From Neorhizobium petrolearium (GTDB taxonomy: Bacteria; Pseudomonadota; Alphaproteobacteria; Rhizobiales; Rhizobiaceae): DNA of 64,000 nt. The position numbers and the translations under genes were made by a program. The stretch lies in the NCBI RefSeq assembly GCF_017873175.1, contig NZ_JAGGJW010000007.1:293014-357013 (forward strand), written 5' to 3'. Positions 1 through 8,311 of the stretch are shown here, in pieces (the first letter of the stretch is position 1; the number at the start of each line of letters is the position of its first letter). The notes under the pieces were generated by a model. That model was not told where the DNA came from and made no database searches. It saw nothing but the letters and a program-made list of their open reading frames with translations.

Positions 1-329
1 CTGTTGGCCAACCGGAAGGTCGGACCTGTATTGGATGACCGATCCCCCGTCGGCGGATGCCGTTTGCACCGATCCGGCTGGCTGGCCGTTCGCCGGGGTT
101 GTCGTCTGAGTCGCCGCCAGCCGGGGCTCTCGTTCGACGCTGGAACATCCGGCAAGAGCTGAAGATATGGCGCATGCCACCGCCGTCCCGCGGCCGAGGA
201 ATCGGATTATCGCCATTGGGTCGCTTTCATGAAAAAATGGTTACCCCAGTCCGCCCAAACGCCACCGAATGAGAATTTCCATTAACCTATTGGGCGGCGT
301 CCGACAAGACGGTGCACATGAGGCGAAGG
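1..329. other. Left-edge intergenic region, possibly with the end of a truncated gene
   Basis: I see no recognisable gene. One frame is open from the window edge (base 2) to a TGA at 107-109 on the plus strand and would encode 35 residues rich in Trp, Pro and Asp. It could be the last part of a gene lying to the left, but nothing in it identifies a family. The rest, to the end of the LysE-type gene at 330, has only short, unsupported frames. Confidence 0.3.
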
Positions 330-965
330 TCAGGCGGCAATCCGGCGATAGCCGGCCGTAACCGCGCGTCGCGAGATAAAGCGCATCTGCGGCTTGCGCG
401 AGGCTGAATTGAGGGCAGGGATACGGCGCTTGCGGCCGATCACGCGGCGCGGGAAAAGCACGTGGATTCCGGCTCCGAACACCGCACAGACGAGGAATGT
501 CGCCTGCATTTCGAGGAATTGCGGCAGGAGCGGGCGACCGGCGTCGATGAACTGCGCCAGGGCGGCGGCAAGGACAATGGCGTAACGCGGACCGAAGGCG
601 GATTTGCCGAACAGGCAACCGAAAATCCGGGCGGCCCGGTATTCGGGGAGGTTGTCGTTATCGGCGACGAGGCCTGATATCCGCGGATCCTGGTAGGACC
701 AGAGCACGTAAAGCATCAGATAGCCGAGACCTGCCCAAGAAAGCGTCTCCAACAGACGAGGCAGATAGAGGGCGATGACTGCGAGCGGAATGACGGCCAT
801 GATCAGGGCGGCCGACAACCCGACGGCAAAGCCCGGGATCGTGGCGACCGCCGTACGGCGGCCGCGCTGAAGCGAGAAGCTGGCGGCAAGGCAGGCAAGG
901 GGGCTCGGAAGAAGGACGAGAAAGATCGCGGTCGCGGCAAAAGCGAGCCAGGTATCAGCCGTCAT
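330..965 (-). CDS. LysE/RhtB-family amino-acid exporter-like membrane protein
   Basis: A 211-residue, strongly hydrophobic protein of the size of LysE/RhtB translocators, which export amino acids or similar small metabolites across the inner membrane. I see about five to six membrane segments: the N-terminus (residues 6-30, with a PSPLAC loop where the family usually has PGP), 45-70, 72-90, 125-145 and 150-170. The last 40 residues are Arg-rich and probably cytoplasmic. The start is supported by a GGAGGGA motif five bases upstream of the ATG. The gene lies 39 bases downstream of pfp on the same strand and may be cotranscribed with it. The family call is reasonable, but the substrate is unknown and the PGP motif is degenerate. 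Confidence 0.7.
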   Translation of the reverse strand: MTADTWLAFAATAIFLVLLPSPLACLAASFSLQRGRRTAVATIPGFAVGLSAALIMAVIPLAVIALYLPRLLETLSWAGLGYLMLYVLWSYQDPRISGLVADNDNLPEYRAARIFGCLFGKSAFGPRYAIVLAAALAQFIDAGRPLLPQFLEMQATFLVCAVFGAGIHVLFPRRVIGRKRRIPALNSASRKPQMRFISRRAVTAGYRRIAA

Positions 966-1004
966 TCCATTCCCTCCAGAACACCCGTCGGCGTCCTTTA
1001 CATA

Positions 1005-2216
1005 TCAAGCCTCGGCGAAAGGCTGGCCGATATAGTCCATCACTTCGCCGAACCATTTTGCCGTCAGATCGAAATGTTTTCCACCCTTGATTCTCGGGAA
1101 TTCGATCGTTCGCAATTTTCCGTTCTGGTCTTCGTCATGGCCGGTCACGCCTGAAACCCTGTTGAGCGCACTTTCCACCGCAAGGTCGACCATGCCTTTG
1201 ATCAGCATCAAATCGCTGGCATTCGCCGGGGCCGAGCGTGCGAAATAGCCGGATTTTTGCACCATGGAGCGTTCGGCGCCGAGAAGCGCGGCGAACTGCT
1301 TCTGGAACCAGTTCCCGACATTGATGGTGTCGATCTTAACGTGGCCAAAGGCATCGCGTTTGACGGCCTCGCCGGCAGCTTCCCGCTCGGCGACGATTGC
1401 GTCAAGGCAGGCGCCTTCCGACACGAAGAGCGTCACAAAACCGCGCTTATCCATGATATCCTTGAGGCGCGCGGCCTCCTTGTCGAGGTCGAAGGCCATC
1501 TCGGGCAGGTAGAGCCCATCGATGTTCTTCATCTGGGTGTTCATCATCAGGCCCTCGACATATTCATTGTTCCTGGTCTTCTGAATATAGGCGCGGGCTG
1601 TCGCGGCGGTAAGCCAGCCGCAGTGACGTCCCATCACTTCGTGAATCACAAGTGTGCGAGGGGCGGCACTTTGCTCATTGGAAACGTGGTCGAAGAAATA
1701 TGCGCCGACTTCCGCCGCGGTCCAGGCGCCGAGCGACTGCCGGATCGGCACCACGTCGTTGTCGACAGTCTTCGGCAGGCCGACGACGGTCAGGTCGTAG
1801 CCGTTGGCGCCGAGATAGGCGGCAAGGTCGGCTGCGGTCGTGTTGGTATCATCGCCGCCGATCGTGTGGAGGATGGTGACGCCGTCCTGCGCGAGGCGGT
1901 CGGCGGCGATGCGCAACGGGTTTTCGCCTTCTTTGACGAGGCCGCGCTTGACGCAGTCGGCGGCATTGGTGAGCTTCACGCGGCTGTTGCCGATCGGCGA
2001 TCCGCCGTAGCGATGCAGGAGATAGGCCTTTTCGCGCATGTCCTGCGTGATTTCGATGTGGTCGCCCAAAAGCACGCCCTGATATCCGGAGCGGTAGGCG
2101 ACCATCTCGATCTCGGGCGCGATGTCGTTATAGCGTTCGATCAGCCCGCCGACGGCGGAAGACAGGCAGGGCGCAAGGCCTCCGGCGGTCAACATTGCTA
2201 CTTTCTGTTTGGCCAT
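1005..2216 (-). CDS. pfp: Pyrophosphate-dependent 6-phosphofructokinase
   Basis: Phosphorylates fructose 6-phosphate to fructose 1,6-bisphosphate with pyrophosphate as donor, a reversible cytoplasmic step of glycolysis/gluconeogenesis. The 403-residue protein shows the phosphofructokinase signatures: GGDDTN at about 120-125 and PKTVDND at about 148-154. The second Asp in GGDD (Gly in ATP enzymes) and the Lys in PKTVDND (Gly in ATP enzymes) are the known markers of PPi use. The sugar-phosphate region MGRHCGW follows. I start at the ATG at 2216 because AGGAGG lies seven bases upstream; an in-frame start 11 codons earlier has no such site. Divergent from the J-domain gene at 2540. Confidence 0.95.
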   Translation of the reverse strand: MAKQKVAMLTAGGLAPCLSSAVGGLIERYNDIAPEIEMVAYRSGYQGVLLGDHIEITQDMREKAYLLHRYGGSPIGNSRVKLTNAADCVKRGLVKEGENPLRIAADRLAQDGVTILHTIGGDDTNTTAADLAAYLGANGYDLTVVGLPKTVDNDVVPIRQSLGAWTAAEVGAYFFDHVSNEQSAAPRTLVIHEVMGRHCGWLTAATARAYIQKTRNNEYVEGLMMNTQMKNIDGLYLPEMAFDLDKEAARLKDIMDKRGFVTLFVSEGACLDAIVAEREAAGEAVKRDAFGHVKIDTINVGNWFQKQFAALLGAERSMVQKSGYFARSAPANASDLMLIKGMVDLAVESALNRVSGVTGHDEDQNGKLRTIEFPRIKGGKHFDLTAKWFGEVMDYIGQPFAEA

Positions 2217-2539
2217 CGTTCCTCCTTGACGCTTTCGCGTACAGCTCAAAAAACGAAGGAATGGATGCGCCAGAGATGGCCCCCCTGTAAAGTGAATTTC
2301 TCAAGAAAAACCGAAGCTTCCGCTGAGCGCCCCGGGGAGCAGGGAATATAATCGATTCAACCACGCTGCGCGCCGGTCGCCCTGTGGAAAACGGCTGCCC
2401 GGCGATCGCCCGCAGCGTGGGATGCACGGTAACCGATCGGTGATCGGTGGTGATTGTTCGGAAAACATGAACATAGTTTAATCCGAGACGGACCACCCAC
2501 CTTCTTGCAATTGCAGGGATAATCTGGTCCATTGCAGTA
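2217..2539. promoter_or_regulatory. Divergent intergenic region between pfp and the TerB/J-domain gene
   Basis: This 323-base spacer should hold promoters for both flanking genes. A perfect 17-bp inverted repeat, ACCGATC-GGT-GATCGGT, lies at 2432-2448. About nine bases further right is a second imperfect dyad, TGTTC-N9-GAACA. Neither matches a regulator site I can name with confidence; the second resembles SOS-type half-sites, but the spacing does not fit the alphaproteobacterial LexA site (GTTC-N7-GTTC). I see no tRNA or small gene here. Confidence 0.4.
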
Positions 2540-3283
2540 ATGATTTTCGATTTTTCCTGTCTGCAGATCTCCTCCCTTTGGGAACGGCTCCTTGGCGCGA
2601 TCGGCGATGCGGCAGGCAGCGTGCTCGGCCGCGTGGTCGAGGCGATCCGCACGGTGTTCGAAGGCGATCCCGAAACGCGCCGCAAGGTATCCTTTTCAGT
2701 GGCGATCATAGCGCTGTCTGCGAAGATGGCGAAGGCCGACGGAATCGTGACCGAGGCGGAGGTGAAGGCCTTCCAGCAGATTTTCGACTTCCCGGACGAG
2801 GAGGCGCGCAACGTGGCGCGGCTCTACAATCTCGCGCGTCAGGACGTGGCCGGCTACGAGGCTTATGCGACGAAGCTTGCAGGTCTGTGCAGCTCGGGTG
2901 CCTCGGAAAACTGCCCGATGCTGGAGAATGTCATCGACGGCCTGTTCCACATCGCCAAAGCAGATGGCCTGGTGCATGAGAAGGAACTCGCTTTCGTGGC
3001 CCGGATCGCCGAGATCTTCCGCATCGACGAAGTTCATTTCCGCCGCATCATGGCACGCCATGTCCACCTCGACGGCGCCGATCCCTATCTGGTGCTCGGT
3101 GTTTCGCCGGAAGACGATTTCGCAGATATCCGCAAGCAATACCGATTGCTGGTGTCCGAGCATCATCCGGACCGGCTGATTGCTCGCGGTGTACCGGTTG
3201 CACTGCATGCGGCCGCCAACGAGCGGATGGCCGCTCTCAATGCGGCTTATGCGGCGATTGCGAAAGAGCGCCGCGCTGCATGA
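2540..3283 (+). CDS. TerB-like plus J-domain co-chaperone (DjlA/DjiA type)
   Basis: A 247-residue protein with a helical TerB-like acidic domain (about 45-165, with repeated AKADG signatures) followed by a C-terminal J domain (about 180-245) carrying the diagnostic HPD tripeptide in HHPDR at about 208-212. J domains stimulate the ATPase of DnaK-type Hsp70 proteins. The DjlA-like arrangement usually serves envelope stress or local client delivery. I see no clear membrane anchor here, unlike E. coli DjlA. The ATG at 2540 has a poor ribosome site, and a start a few codons inside the frame (near CTG or WER) is possible. The stop overlaps the start of the amidase gene by four bases, so the two are translationally coupled. 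Confidence 0.85.
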   Translation: MIFDFSCLQISSLWERLLGAIGDAAGSVLGRVVEAIRTVFEGDPETRRKVSFSVAIIALSAKMAKADGIVTEAEVKAFQQIFDFPDEEARNVARLYNLARQDVAGYEAYATKLAGLCSSGASENCPMLENVIDGLFHIAKADGLVHEKELAFVARIAEIFRIDEVHFRRIMARHVHLDGADPYLVLGVSPEDDFADIRKQYRLLVSEHHPDRLIARGVPVALHAAANERMAALNAAYAAIAKERRAA

Positions 3284-4047
3284 CGTTGTTCACCGCCGAT
3301 TATGCCGGCGCTTCGGTCATGCCTTCTCCCAATCACGGCGAACGTGCGAACGGGCGCAAGCCCGACATGATCCTTCTGCACTATACCGGCATGGGCAGTG
3401 CCGATGGCGCGCTCGACTGGCTCTGCCGCGAGGAAAGTCAGGTTTCCAGCCATTATTTTGTCCATGAGGACGGGCGTGTCGTGCAACTCGTGCCCGAGGT
3501 GCGCCGGGCCTGGCACGCGGGCAAAAGCTGCTGGGCGGGCGAAACGGACATCAATTCCTGTTCCATCGGGATCGAGATTGCCAATCCTGGACATCCCGGT
3601 GGCCTACCCGGCTTTCCCGATCCGCAAATCAGTGCCGTTGTCGAATTGTGTCGGGACTGCGGCTCAAGATGGGGAATTCCGCCCGAAAGAGTGCTCGGAC
3701 ACTCGGATGTTGCACCGATCCGCAAGGTCGATCCGGGTGAAAATTTCCCCTGGCGGGAATTGCACTTTGCCGGCGTTGGTCACTGGATCGATCCAACGCA
3801 AATCAATGGCGGGCGCTTCTTCCAGTACGGCGAGAGTGGCCAACCCATCGAAGCGTTGCAGTCCATGCTGTCGCTCTATGGGTACGACATTGAAATTACA
3901 GGGAACTTCTGTGAGCGGACGAAAGGTGTCGTTGAAGCTTTCCAGCGACATTTCCGGCCCTCGCTCGTGGACGGTATCGCTGATTTCTCCACGATCGATA
4001 CACTGCATCGCTTGCTGAAGGCTCTGCCGAAATACAGTCATGTCTGA
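3280..4047 (+). CDS. N-acetylmuramoyl-L-alanine amidase (Amidase_2 with peptidoglycan-binding domain)
   Basis: Cleaves the bond between N-acetylmuramic acid and the stem peptide. The 255-residue protein resembles E. coli AmiD: a zinc amidase domain (about 28-165) with likely ligands His in ILLHYTG, His in VLGHSDVAP and Asp in the following KVDPGENF, plus a conserved WHAGKS stretch. A peptidoglycan-binding repeat follows at about 185-250 (LYGYDIEITGNF). No signal peptide or lipobox is visible at this start, so either export uses another route or the enzyme acts on recycled muropeptides inside the cell, as AmpD does. Its ATGA overlap with the upstream J-domain gene is notable. Confidence 0.88.
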   Translation: MTLFTADYAGASVMPSPNHGERANGRKPDMILLHYTGMGSADGALDWLCREESQVSSHYFVHEDGRVVQLVPEVRRAWHAGKSCWAGETDINSCSIGIEIANPGHPGGLPGFPDPQISAVVELCRDCGSRWGIPPERVLGHSDVAPIRKVDPGENFPWRELHFAGVGHWIDPTQINGGRFFQYGESGQPIEALQSMLSLYGYDIEITGNFCERTKGVVEAFQRHFRPSLVDGIADFSTIDTLHRLLKALPKYSHV

Positions 4048-4280
4048 TTGCAGGGACGAGGCTTCAAATCCCGCGTTTCCAGCAAAAATTTTGCGCTGCC
4101 ACATCATTTCCTTATTAAGACTTTCTAAAGAACCCGTTAGCGCAGCCGCCAGGTAGGACGGGGTTGCAGAGATAAACGATCAGGTTTCGTAGAACGCTGC
4201 GCCGTCTGTCCGGCGACGCGGCGAAGGATATCTGCGTCATGATATCCGCGGGCCTGTTGGTTCGGAGACATTCTTATTCG

Positions 4281-4871
4281 ATGAAAAAACTGATCATTGC
4301 TGCCGCGGCGGGCCTTGCTATGCTTGCCGTGGAAACCGAATTCGTGCGCGCTCAGGATGGCAGCGAAGTCAAAACCTCCTCCACCAGCACTTCCAAAGTT
4401 CCTTGGGAAACGCGCGAAACGGGTTTGGCTGCGCCGACGGATACGGACAAACGCCTCGTCCGGCAGACGCATTATACAAAGCTGATCGAGAAATATGCGG
4501 ATGAATATGACGTCCCCGTCGAGCTCGCCAATGCAGTGATTCAGGTCGAGAGCAATTACCGCCCCACGGTCAAGGGAAAGGCCGGCGAGATCGGTCTTAT
4601 GCAGATCAAGCCTGCGACGGCGCGGTTGATGGGATATGAAGGGCCGGACTACGGCCTCTACGACCCGGAAACCAATATCCGCTTCGGCATGAAATATCTC
4701 GCGGGCGCTCACGAGCTCGGCGATGGGAAAACCTGCGGCACCATTCTCAGATACAATGCCGGCCACGGAGCCAAGCGCATGAATCCCGTCTCGAAGCGTT
4801 ATTGCAGCCGGGTGGAGGCTATCCTGGAAACGAAGCAACAGACTGCGTCGCTTTCGCCTGTGGCATTTTGA
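4281..4871 (+). CDS. Secreted lytic transglycosylase (SLT domain)
   Basis: A 196-residue peptidoglycan lyase that cleaves the MurNAc-GlcNAc bond to form 1,6-anhydro products in the periplasm. An N-terminal signal peptide (MKK followed by a hydrophobic run, cleavage probable near FVRAQ) precedes a Ser/Thr-rich linker and the SLT domain from about residue 65. The catalytic Glu is probably E90 in IQVESNYRP, followed by the family motif GLMQIKP and the later LRYNAGHG. I start at the ATG at 4281, which yields a clean signal peptide; the upstream in-frame ATG at 4239 would bury it behind 14 polar residues. Two Cys (CGT and YCS) could form a disulfide. Confidence 0.9.
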   Translation: MKKLIIAAAAGLAMLAVETEFVRAQDGSEVKTSSTSTSKVPWETRETGLAAPTDTDKRLVRQTHYTKLIEKYADEYDVPVELANAVIQVESNYRPTVKGKAGEIGLMQIKPATARLMGYEGPDYGLYDPETNIRFGMKYLAGAHELGDGKTCGTILRYNAGHGAKRMNPVSKRYCSRVEAILETKQQTASLSPVAF

Positions 4872-4940
4872 TTCCGAAAACGGCTAGAAGTGCTTCGATA
4901 GAGAGCACTTCGGCCGGTGGAATCAAAAAAGGGGCAGGGC

Positions 4941-6131
4941 ATGACGGCGCGGTTCAAATACATCGTCATCGGAAGAGGCATGATGGGGGCTGCTGCGGCC
5001 CGTTACCTCTCGAAATGGACCAACGGCGTCGCGCTGATCGGTCCGGACGAACCTGCCGACCATCAGCGCCATGAAGGCGTGTTTGCCAGCCATTACGACG
5101 AGGCGCGCATTACCCGGACGATCGATCCCGACCCTGTCTGGGCGCGCCTCGCCAATCGTTCCATCGCCCGTTATGGCGAGATCGCCGCCGAGAGCGGCAT
5201 CGATTTCTACTCCGAATCCGGTTGCCTGATCGTGGGGCCGAAGCGGGCAGGCGGGCCGTCCTATGTCGGCAATGTCCTTGCTGCGGCTGACAGGCTGGAA
5301 GTCGCGACCGAGACCCTGACCGACGCCGATCTCGCAAACCGGTTTCCGTTCTTCTGCTTCCCGGGCGAGAGCGAGGGCGTCTGGGAGCCGAGGAATGCCG
5401 GTCATATCAATCCGCGCCGGCTGGTGAAGGCCCAGGCGCTGCTCGCCGAAAGGCAGGGCACCGCAATCATCGCGGAGACTGTCTTCTCTGTGCGACAGGA
5501 GGGCGATGCGGTTGCCGTCACCACCGTTGAGGGCAACAGCTATTCAGCGGAAAAGGTACTCGTCGCCGCTGGCGGATTTTCCATCAATGAGAATCTGTTG
5601 CCGCGGCGTCTTGATCTGAAGGTTTATGCCCGCACCGTCGCCTTCTTCGAAGTGGACGAGGCGGCGATGGACATTTTCGGCAAGGTGCCGTCACTGATCT
5701 GGAAATGGAACCAGGCGGAGGACGGCATCTATCTCCTGCCGCCGGTGCGTTATCCGGACGGCAGGATCTATCTCAAGATCGGCGGCGATCCGGACGATCT
5801 GCTGCTGCCGTCTGAGCCGGATATCCGCGCCTGGTTTCGTTCCGGCGGTCGCGAAAGCACCCAGGCCCATCTGACCGAGGTCATGGCACGCCTGATGCCC
5901 TCGCTCGACCTTTCTCGCGATTCGATGGCGGCCTGCGTCACCTCCTTCACGCCGACGGATTATCCGGCCATCGCCATGACGGAGGCAAGCAGTATCGGAA
6001 TCCTGAGCGGCGGCTGCGGCGCGGCGGCCAAGAGTTCGGACGAGATCGGCCGGCTTGGAGCTGAGTTGATCTTCCACGGGCGGATCGTGGATGACGCCTA
6101 TTCGACGGATTTTTCAGCGGATTATCTGTAA
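4941..6131 (+). CDS. FAD-dependent amine oxidoreductase of the sarcosine/N-methyltryptophan oxidase family
   Basis: A 396-residue DAO-fold flavoprotein. The dinucleotide-binding motif at the N-terminus reads VIGRGMMGAAAARYL, with Arg where most relatives have Ala. Near residue 332 is a Cys in ACVTSFTPTDYPAI, aligning by context with the Cys that carries covalent FAD in monomeric sarcosine oxidase (CMYTxTPD). The following GGCGAAAKSSDEIG matches the region with the oxygen-activating Lys. Likely oxidises a secondary amine or N-methyl amino acid to imine plus hydrogen peroxide; the substrate is not deducible. I start at the ATG at 4941, preceded by AAAGGGG; the in-frame ATG at 4917 adds eight polar residues. 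Confidence 0.8.
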   Translation: MTARFKYIVIGRGMMGAAAARYLSKWTNGVALIGPDEPADHQRHEGVFASHYDEARITRTIDPDPVWARLANRSIARYGEIAAESGIDFYSESGCLIVGPKRAGGPSYVGNVLAAADRLEVATETLTDADLANRFPFFCFPGESEGVWEPRNAGHINPRRLVKAQALLAERQGTAIIAETVFSVRQEGDAVAVTTVEGNSYSAEKVLVAAGGFSINENLLPRRLDLKVYARTVAFFEVDEAAMDIFGKVPSLIWKWNQAEDGIYLLPPVRYPDGRIYLKIGGDPDDLLLPSEPDIRAWFRSGGRESTQAHLTEVMARLMPSLDLSRDSMAACVTSFTPTDYPAIAMTEASSIGILSGGCGAAAKSSDEIGRLGAELIFHGRIVDDAYSTDFSADYL

Positions 6132-6167
6132 ACTCTGGTGTTCCATTCCTATCTCGTCTATGGACCG

Positions 6168-6608
6168 CATGCCAGTTGGCCGGGCAGCCGCGCTTTACCA
6201 ATGCCGAAAGGCGGTGAGGTGAGGAAAGTCCGGGCTCCACGGAAACACGGTGCCGGATAACATCCGGCGGGGGCGACCCCAGGGAAAGTGCCACAGAAAG
6301 GAAACCGCCCCGCCTTTTCAACCGCTTGGGATGCAAGCGGCTGAGACGGCGGGGTAAGGGTGAAAGGGTGGGGTAAGAGCCCACCGCGCCTCTGGTAACA
6401 GGGGCGGCACGGTAAACCCCACCGGGAGCAAGACCGAATAGGGATGACGCGGGCCTACGCGAAAGCGTGGCCACAGCCGGTTTCCGGGCCAGTCATCCGG
6501 GTGGGTTGCGCGAGGCGATGTGCAAGCATCGTCCCAGATGAATGGCTGCCACGTTCCGGTGCTCGCATCGGGGCCATACAGAACCCGGCTTACAGGCCAA
6601 CTGGCATC
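6168..6608 (+). ncRNA. rnpB: RNase P RNA, bacterial class A
   Basis: Catalytic RNA that removes 5' leaders from tRNA precursors. The ends are fixed by the P1 helix: GCCAGTTGGCC at 6171-6181 is the exact complement of GGCCAACTGGC at 6595-6605, with two more pairs outside. Conserved cores are present: GAGGAAAGTCCGGGCTCC near 6220-6237 (CR-I/P4 strand) and ACAGAACCCGGCTTACAGG near 6577-6595 (P4 partner and 3' conserved region). Length about 440 nt is normal for alphaproteobacteria. Short open frames across it are not genes. The promoter must lie in the 40 bases after the oxidoreductase stop, but I do not see a clear one. Confidence 0.97.
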
Positions 6609-6764
6609 GTCTCCCTTTGGTGCGGATTTTAATCCAATTTTATCCTTAACAATGATTTAAAAGATAAGGGCTGCGGGGCCTTCCGCAATATTCCCGCCAT
6701 CAGGCCCTGATGTTAGAAATCGGCGCAATTTCCATGCCCCCGCGTTCTCCGGAGCAGCAAGCCG

Positions 6765-7859
6765 ATGTCTGCAGCAAGATTGTCCAATATCGACGGCCTG
6801 CGCGCCGTCGCCGCTCTTTCGGTCTTCGTCCAGCATTTCATCGGCGACGCTTCCCGCGCGGAAGGCGCGTCTGCCGGCGCCCTCTATCCCTGGTTCAGCT
6901 TTTCGGAACATTCGCTCGATCTCGGGCGGTTCGGTGTTGTGCTGTTCTTCCTGATCAGCGGTTTCGTCGTCCCGTTCAGCATCCGCGGGGAGGCGCCGCT
7001 GAAGCGCTTTGCGATCTCGCGCTTCTTCAGGCTTTATCCGGCCTTCTGGGTCGCACTCGCCTGCCTCGCCATCATCTACTGGACCGCCGGTACGCCGGTC
7101 TCGATGATGACGGTGCTTGCCAATATCACCATGGCTCCGCAATTTTTGGGGCAGGGCTGGATGTCCGGCATATACTGGACATTGTTCATCGAACTGGTCT
7201 TTTATTTCCTGGCGGCCGGGCTTTTCGCGACGCGGCTTCTCGGCAATCCGCTCGCCGTCGTCATTCTGGCGGTGGCGCTGGTCTCTTCGACTGCGGGACC
7301 GGTTCTCGTTCGCCTTTATCTCGGGATCGGACTTCCGGTGTCCTATATCGGCCTGCATCTTTCCTTTCTGTTTTCCGGCCTGCTGCTGCGTCTTGCAATC
7401 GTCGAGCGCAAGAAGGGCGCGGCAAGCTGCGCCGCCTATCTTATCGCGTACCAGCTGCTCGCCGTTCTCGCCGTCTCGGAATTCTCGCTGATGCGCAATG
7501 ACGGCTTCATCCTGATCGCCACGCTGCCGATCATGACAGGGTATCTGCTTGCAGTCGCCGTATTCATCGGTGCGGTCCGGCTCAACGCGCCGCAATCGCG
7601 GGTTCTCGCCTGGATCGGCCGGATCAGCTATTCGATCTATCTTTTCCACTGGATCGTCAATGTCACTATCTACCGCTTCCTGCCACTGACGGGAGGGTGG
7701 CGTGATCTCGCGACCATGCTCGTCTGCCTGATGGCAACCATCGGCGTCTCATATCTGGTCTTCCGTTTTGTCGAAAAACCGTCGATTGTGCTCGGTCGCC
7801 GTGTTGTCTCGAAATTGTTGGAGGCCGATACCAGACCGATTGTTCCCGAAGCGGCCTGA
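6765..7859 (+). CDS. Membrane acyltransferase, acyltransferase-3 family
   Basis: A 364-residue integral membrane protein with about ten predicted membrane helices. The family transfers acetyl or other acyl groups to exported carbohydrates such as O-antigen, exopolysaccharide or Nod factor. N-terminal family marks are IDGLRAVAALSVFVQHF (catalytic His in the first helix) and the conserved Arg pair in SRFFRLYPAFWVA. The C-terminus ends in a short basic cytoplasmic tail. No glycan cluster surrounds it, so the acceptor is unknown. The gene stands alone between rnpB and the dcw promoter region and looks like a single transcription unit. Confidence 0.88.
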   Translation: MSAARLSNIDGLRAVAALSVFVQHFIGDASRAEGASAGALYPWFSFSEHSLDLGRFGVVLFFLISGFVVPFSIRGEAPLKRFAISRFFRLYPAFWVALACLAIIYWTAGTPVSMMTVLANITMAPQFLGQGWMSGIYWTLFIELVFYFLAAGLFATRLLGNPLAVVILAVALVSSTAGPVLVRLYLGIGLPVSYIGLHLSFLFSGLLLRLAIVERKKGAASCAAYLIAYQLLAVLAVSEFSLMRNDGFILIATLPIMTGYLLAVAVFIGAVRLNAPQSRVLAWIGRISYSIYLFHWIVNVTIYRFLPLTGGWRDLATMLVCLMATIGVSYLVFRFVEKPSIVLGRRVVSKLLEADTRPIVPEAA

Positions 7860-8007
7860 CAGCTCCATTATTTCCGTCCGAGGCTCGCCGGCCCGTGCAG
7901 GCCCGGCGGACAGGTTGGGCGCCAACGCTCACCTCCTGCCGAAGGCTGTTTGCCGATGGCCGATTTCTTCCATTAGAGATTTAAAAAAATCTTTTGATTG
8001 CGGTCCT

Positions 8008-8015
8008 TTAACCAT
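8008..8015 (+). promoter_or_regulatory. CtrA-like half site TTAACCAT upstream of mraZ
   Basis: The octamer TTAACCAT equals the conserved CtrA half-site. CtrA is the cell-cycle master regulator of alphaproteobacteria and controls division genes in several of them. The same octamer occurs upstream of ddl-ftsQAZ at 23402-23409. A single octamer in A+T-rich DNA can occur by chance, so the call rests on position and duplication. Confidence 0.35.
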
Positions 8016-8134
8016 TGTGCCAGATCGACTTGCAGCGCCGGCTCAAGGCGGCTTCTCCATCCGCCTTAATAACCCTTTGTTAAACTTAACGGGTTATAAA
8101 TAAATCCGGTTTGGGGGCAGCTAGCGGGGCTTCT

Positions 8135-8168
8135 CCCATTGACGCCCATATGGTCCCATGGTATCCCA
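8135..8168 (-). promoter_or_regulatory. MraZ box: four TGGG repeats at 10-bp intervals
   Basis: On the plus strand CCCA occurs at 8135, 8145, 8155 and 8165, with exactly 10 bases between starts; on the minus strand this reads TGGG-N6 four times. MraZ, the product of the first gene of this operon, is known in E. coli and Mycoplasma to bind TGGG-type repeats with 10-bp helical spacing in front of mraZ and to control the dcw cluster. The array lies about 145-180 bases before the mraZ start. Here the motif reads TGGG on the strand opposite to mraZ transcription. Confidence 0.8.
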
Positions 8169-8311
8169 AAGCTGCATTGTGCAAGGGCGGATGATCGCCC
8201 GTAAATCCCAGAATTTCGGTCTTCAGGCCGGATGGCTTGTTGTCCATTCGGGTGGCGAAGCTGTGTCTGGTGTGATGCGTACGGGCGGGCGGTTTTTCGC
8301 CCTGGATTTGA

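Larger units (their letters stand above)
7860..8311 (+). promoter_or_regulatory. Leader and promoter region of the first dcw operon
   Basis: A 452-base gene-free stretch before mraZ. It is A+T-rich from about 7970 to 8110, in contrast to flanking coding DNA. It holds a CtrA-like TTAACCAT (8008-8015), a TATAAA (8095-8100) that could serve as a -10 element although no good -35 lies 16-18 bases upstream, and the MraZ repeat array (8135-8168). The array would then lie about 30-60 bases into the transcript, leaving a 5' leader of roughly 200 nt. A plus-strand frame open from 8158 runs through mraZ out of phase and I do not regard it as coding. Confidence 0.6.

Noticed and set aside
6444..6632. Open frames across the RNase P RNA
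   Set aside because: The region is fully explained by rnpB structure.
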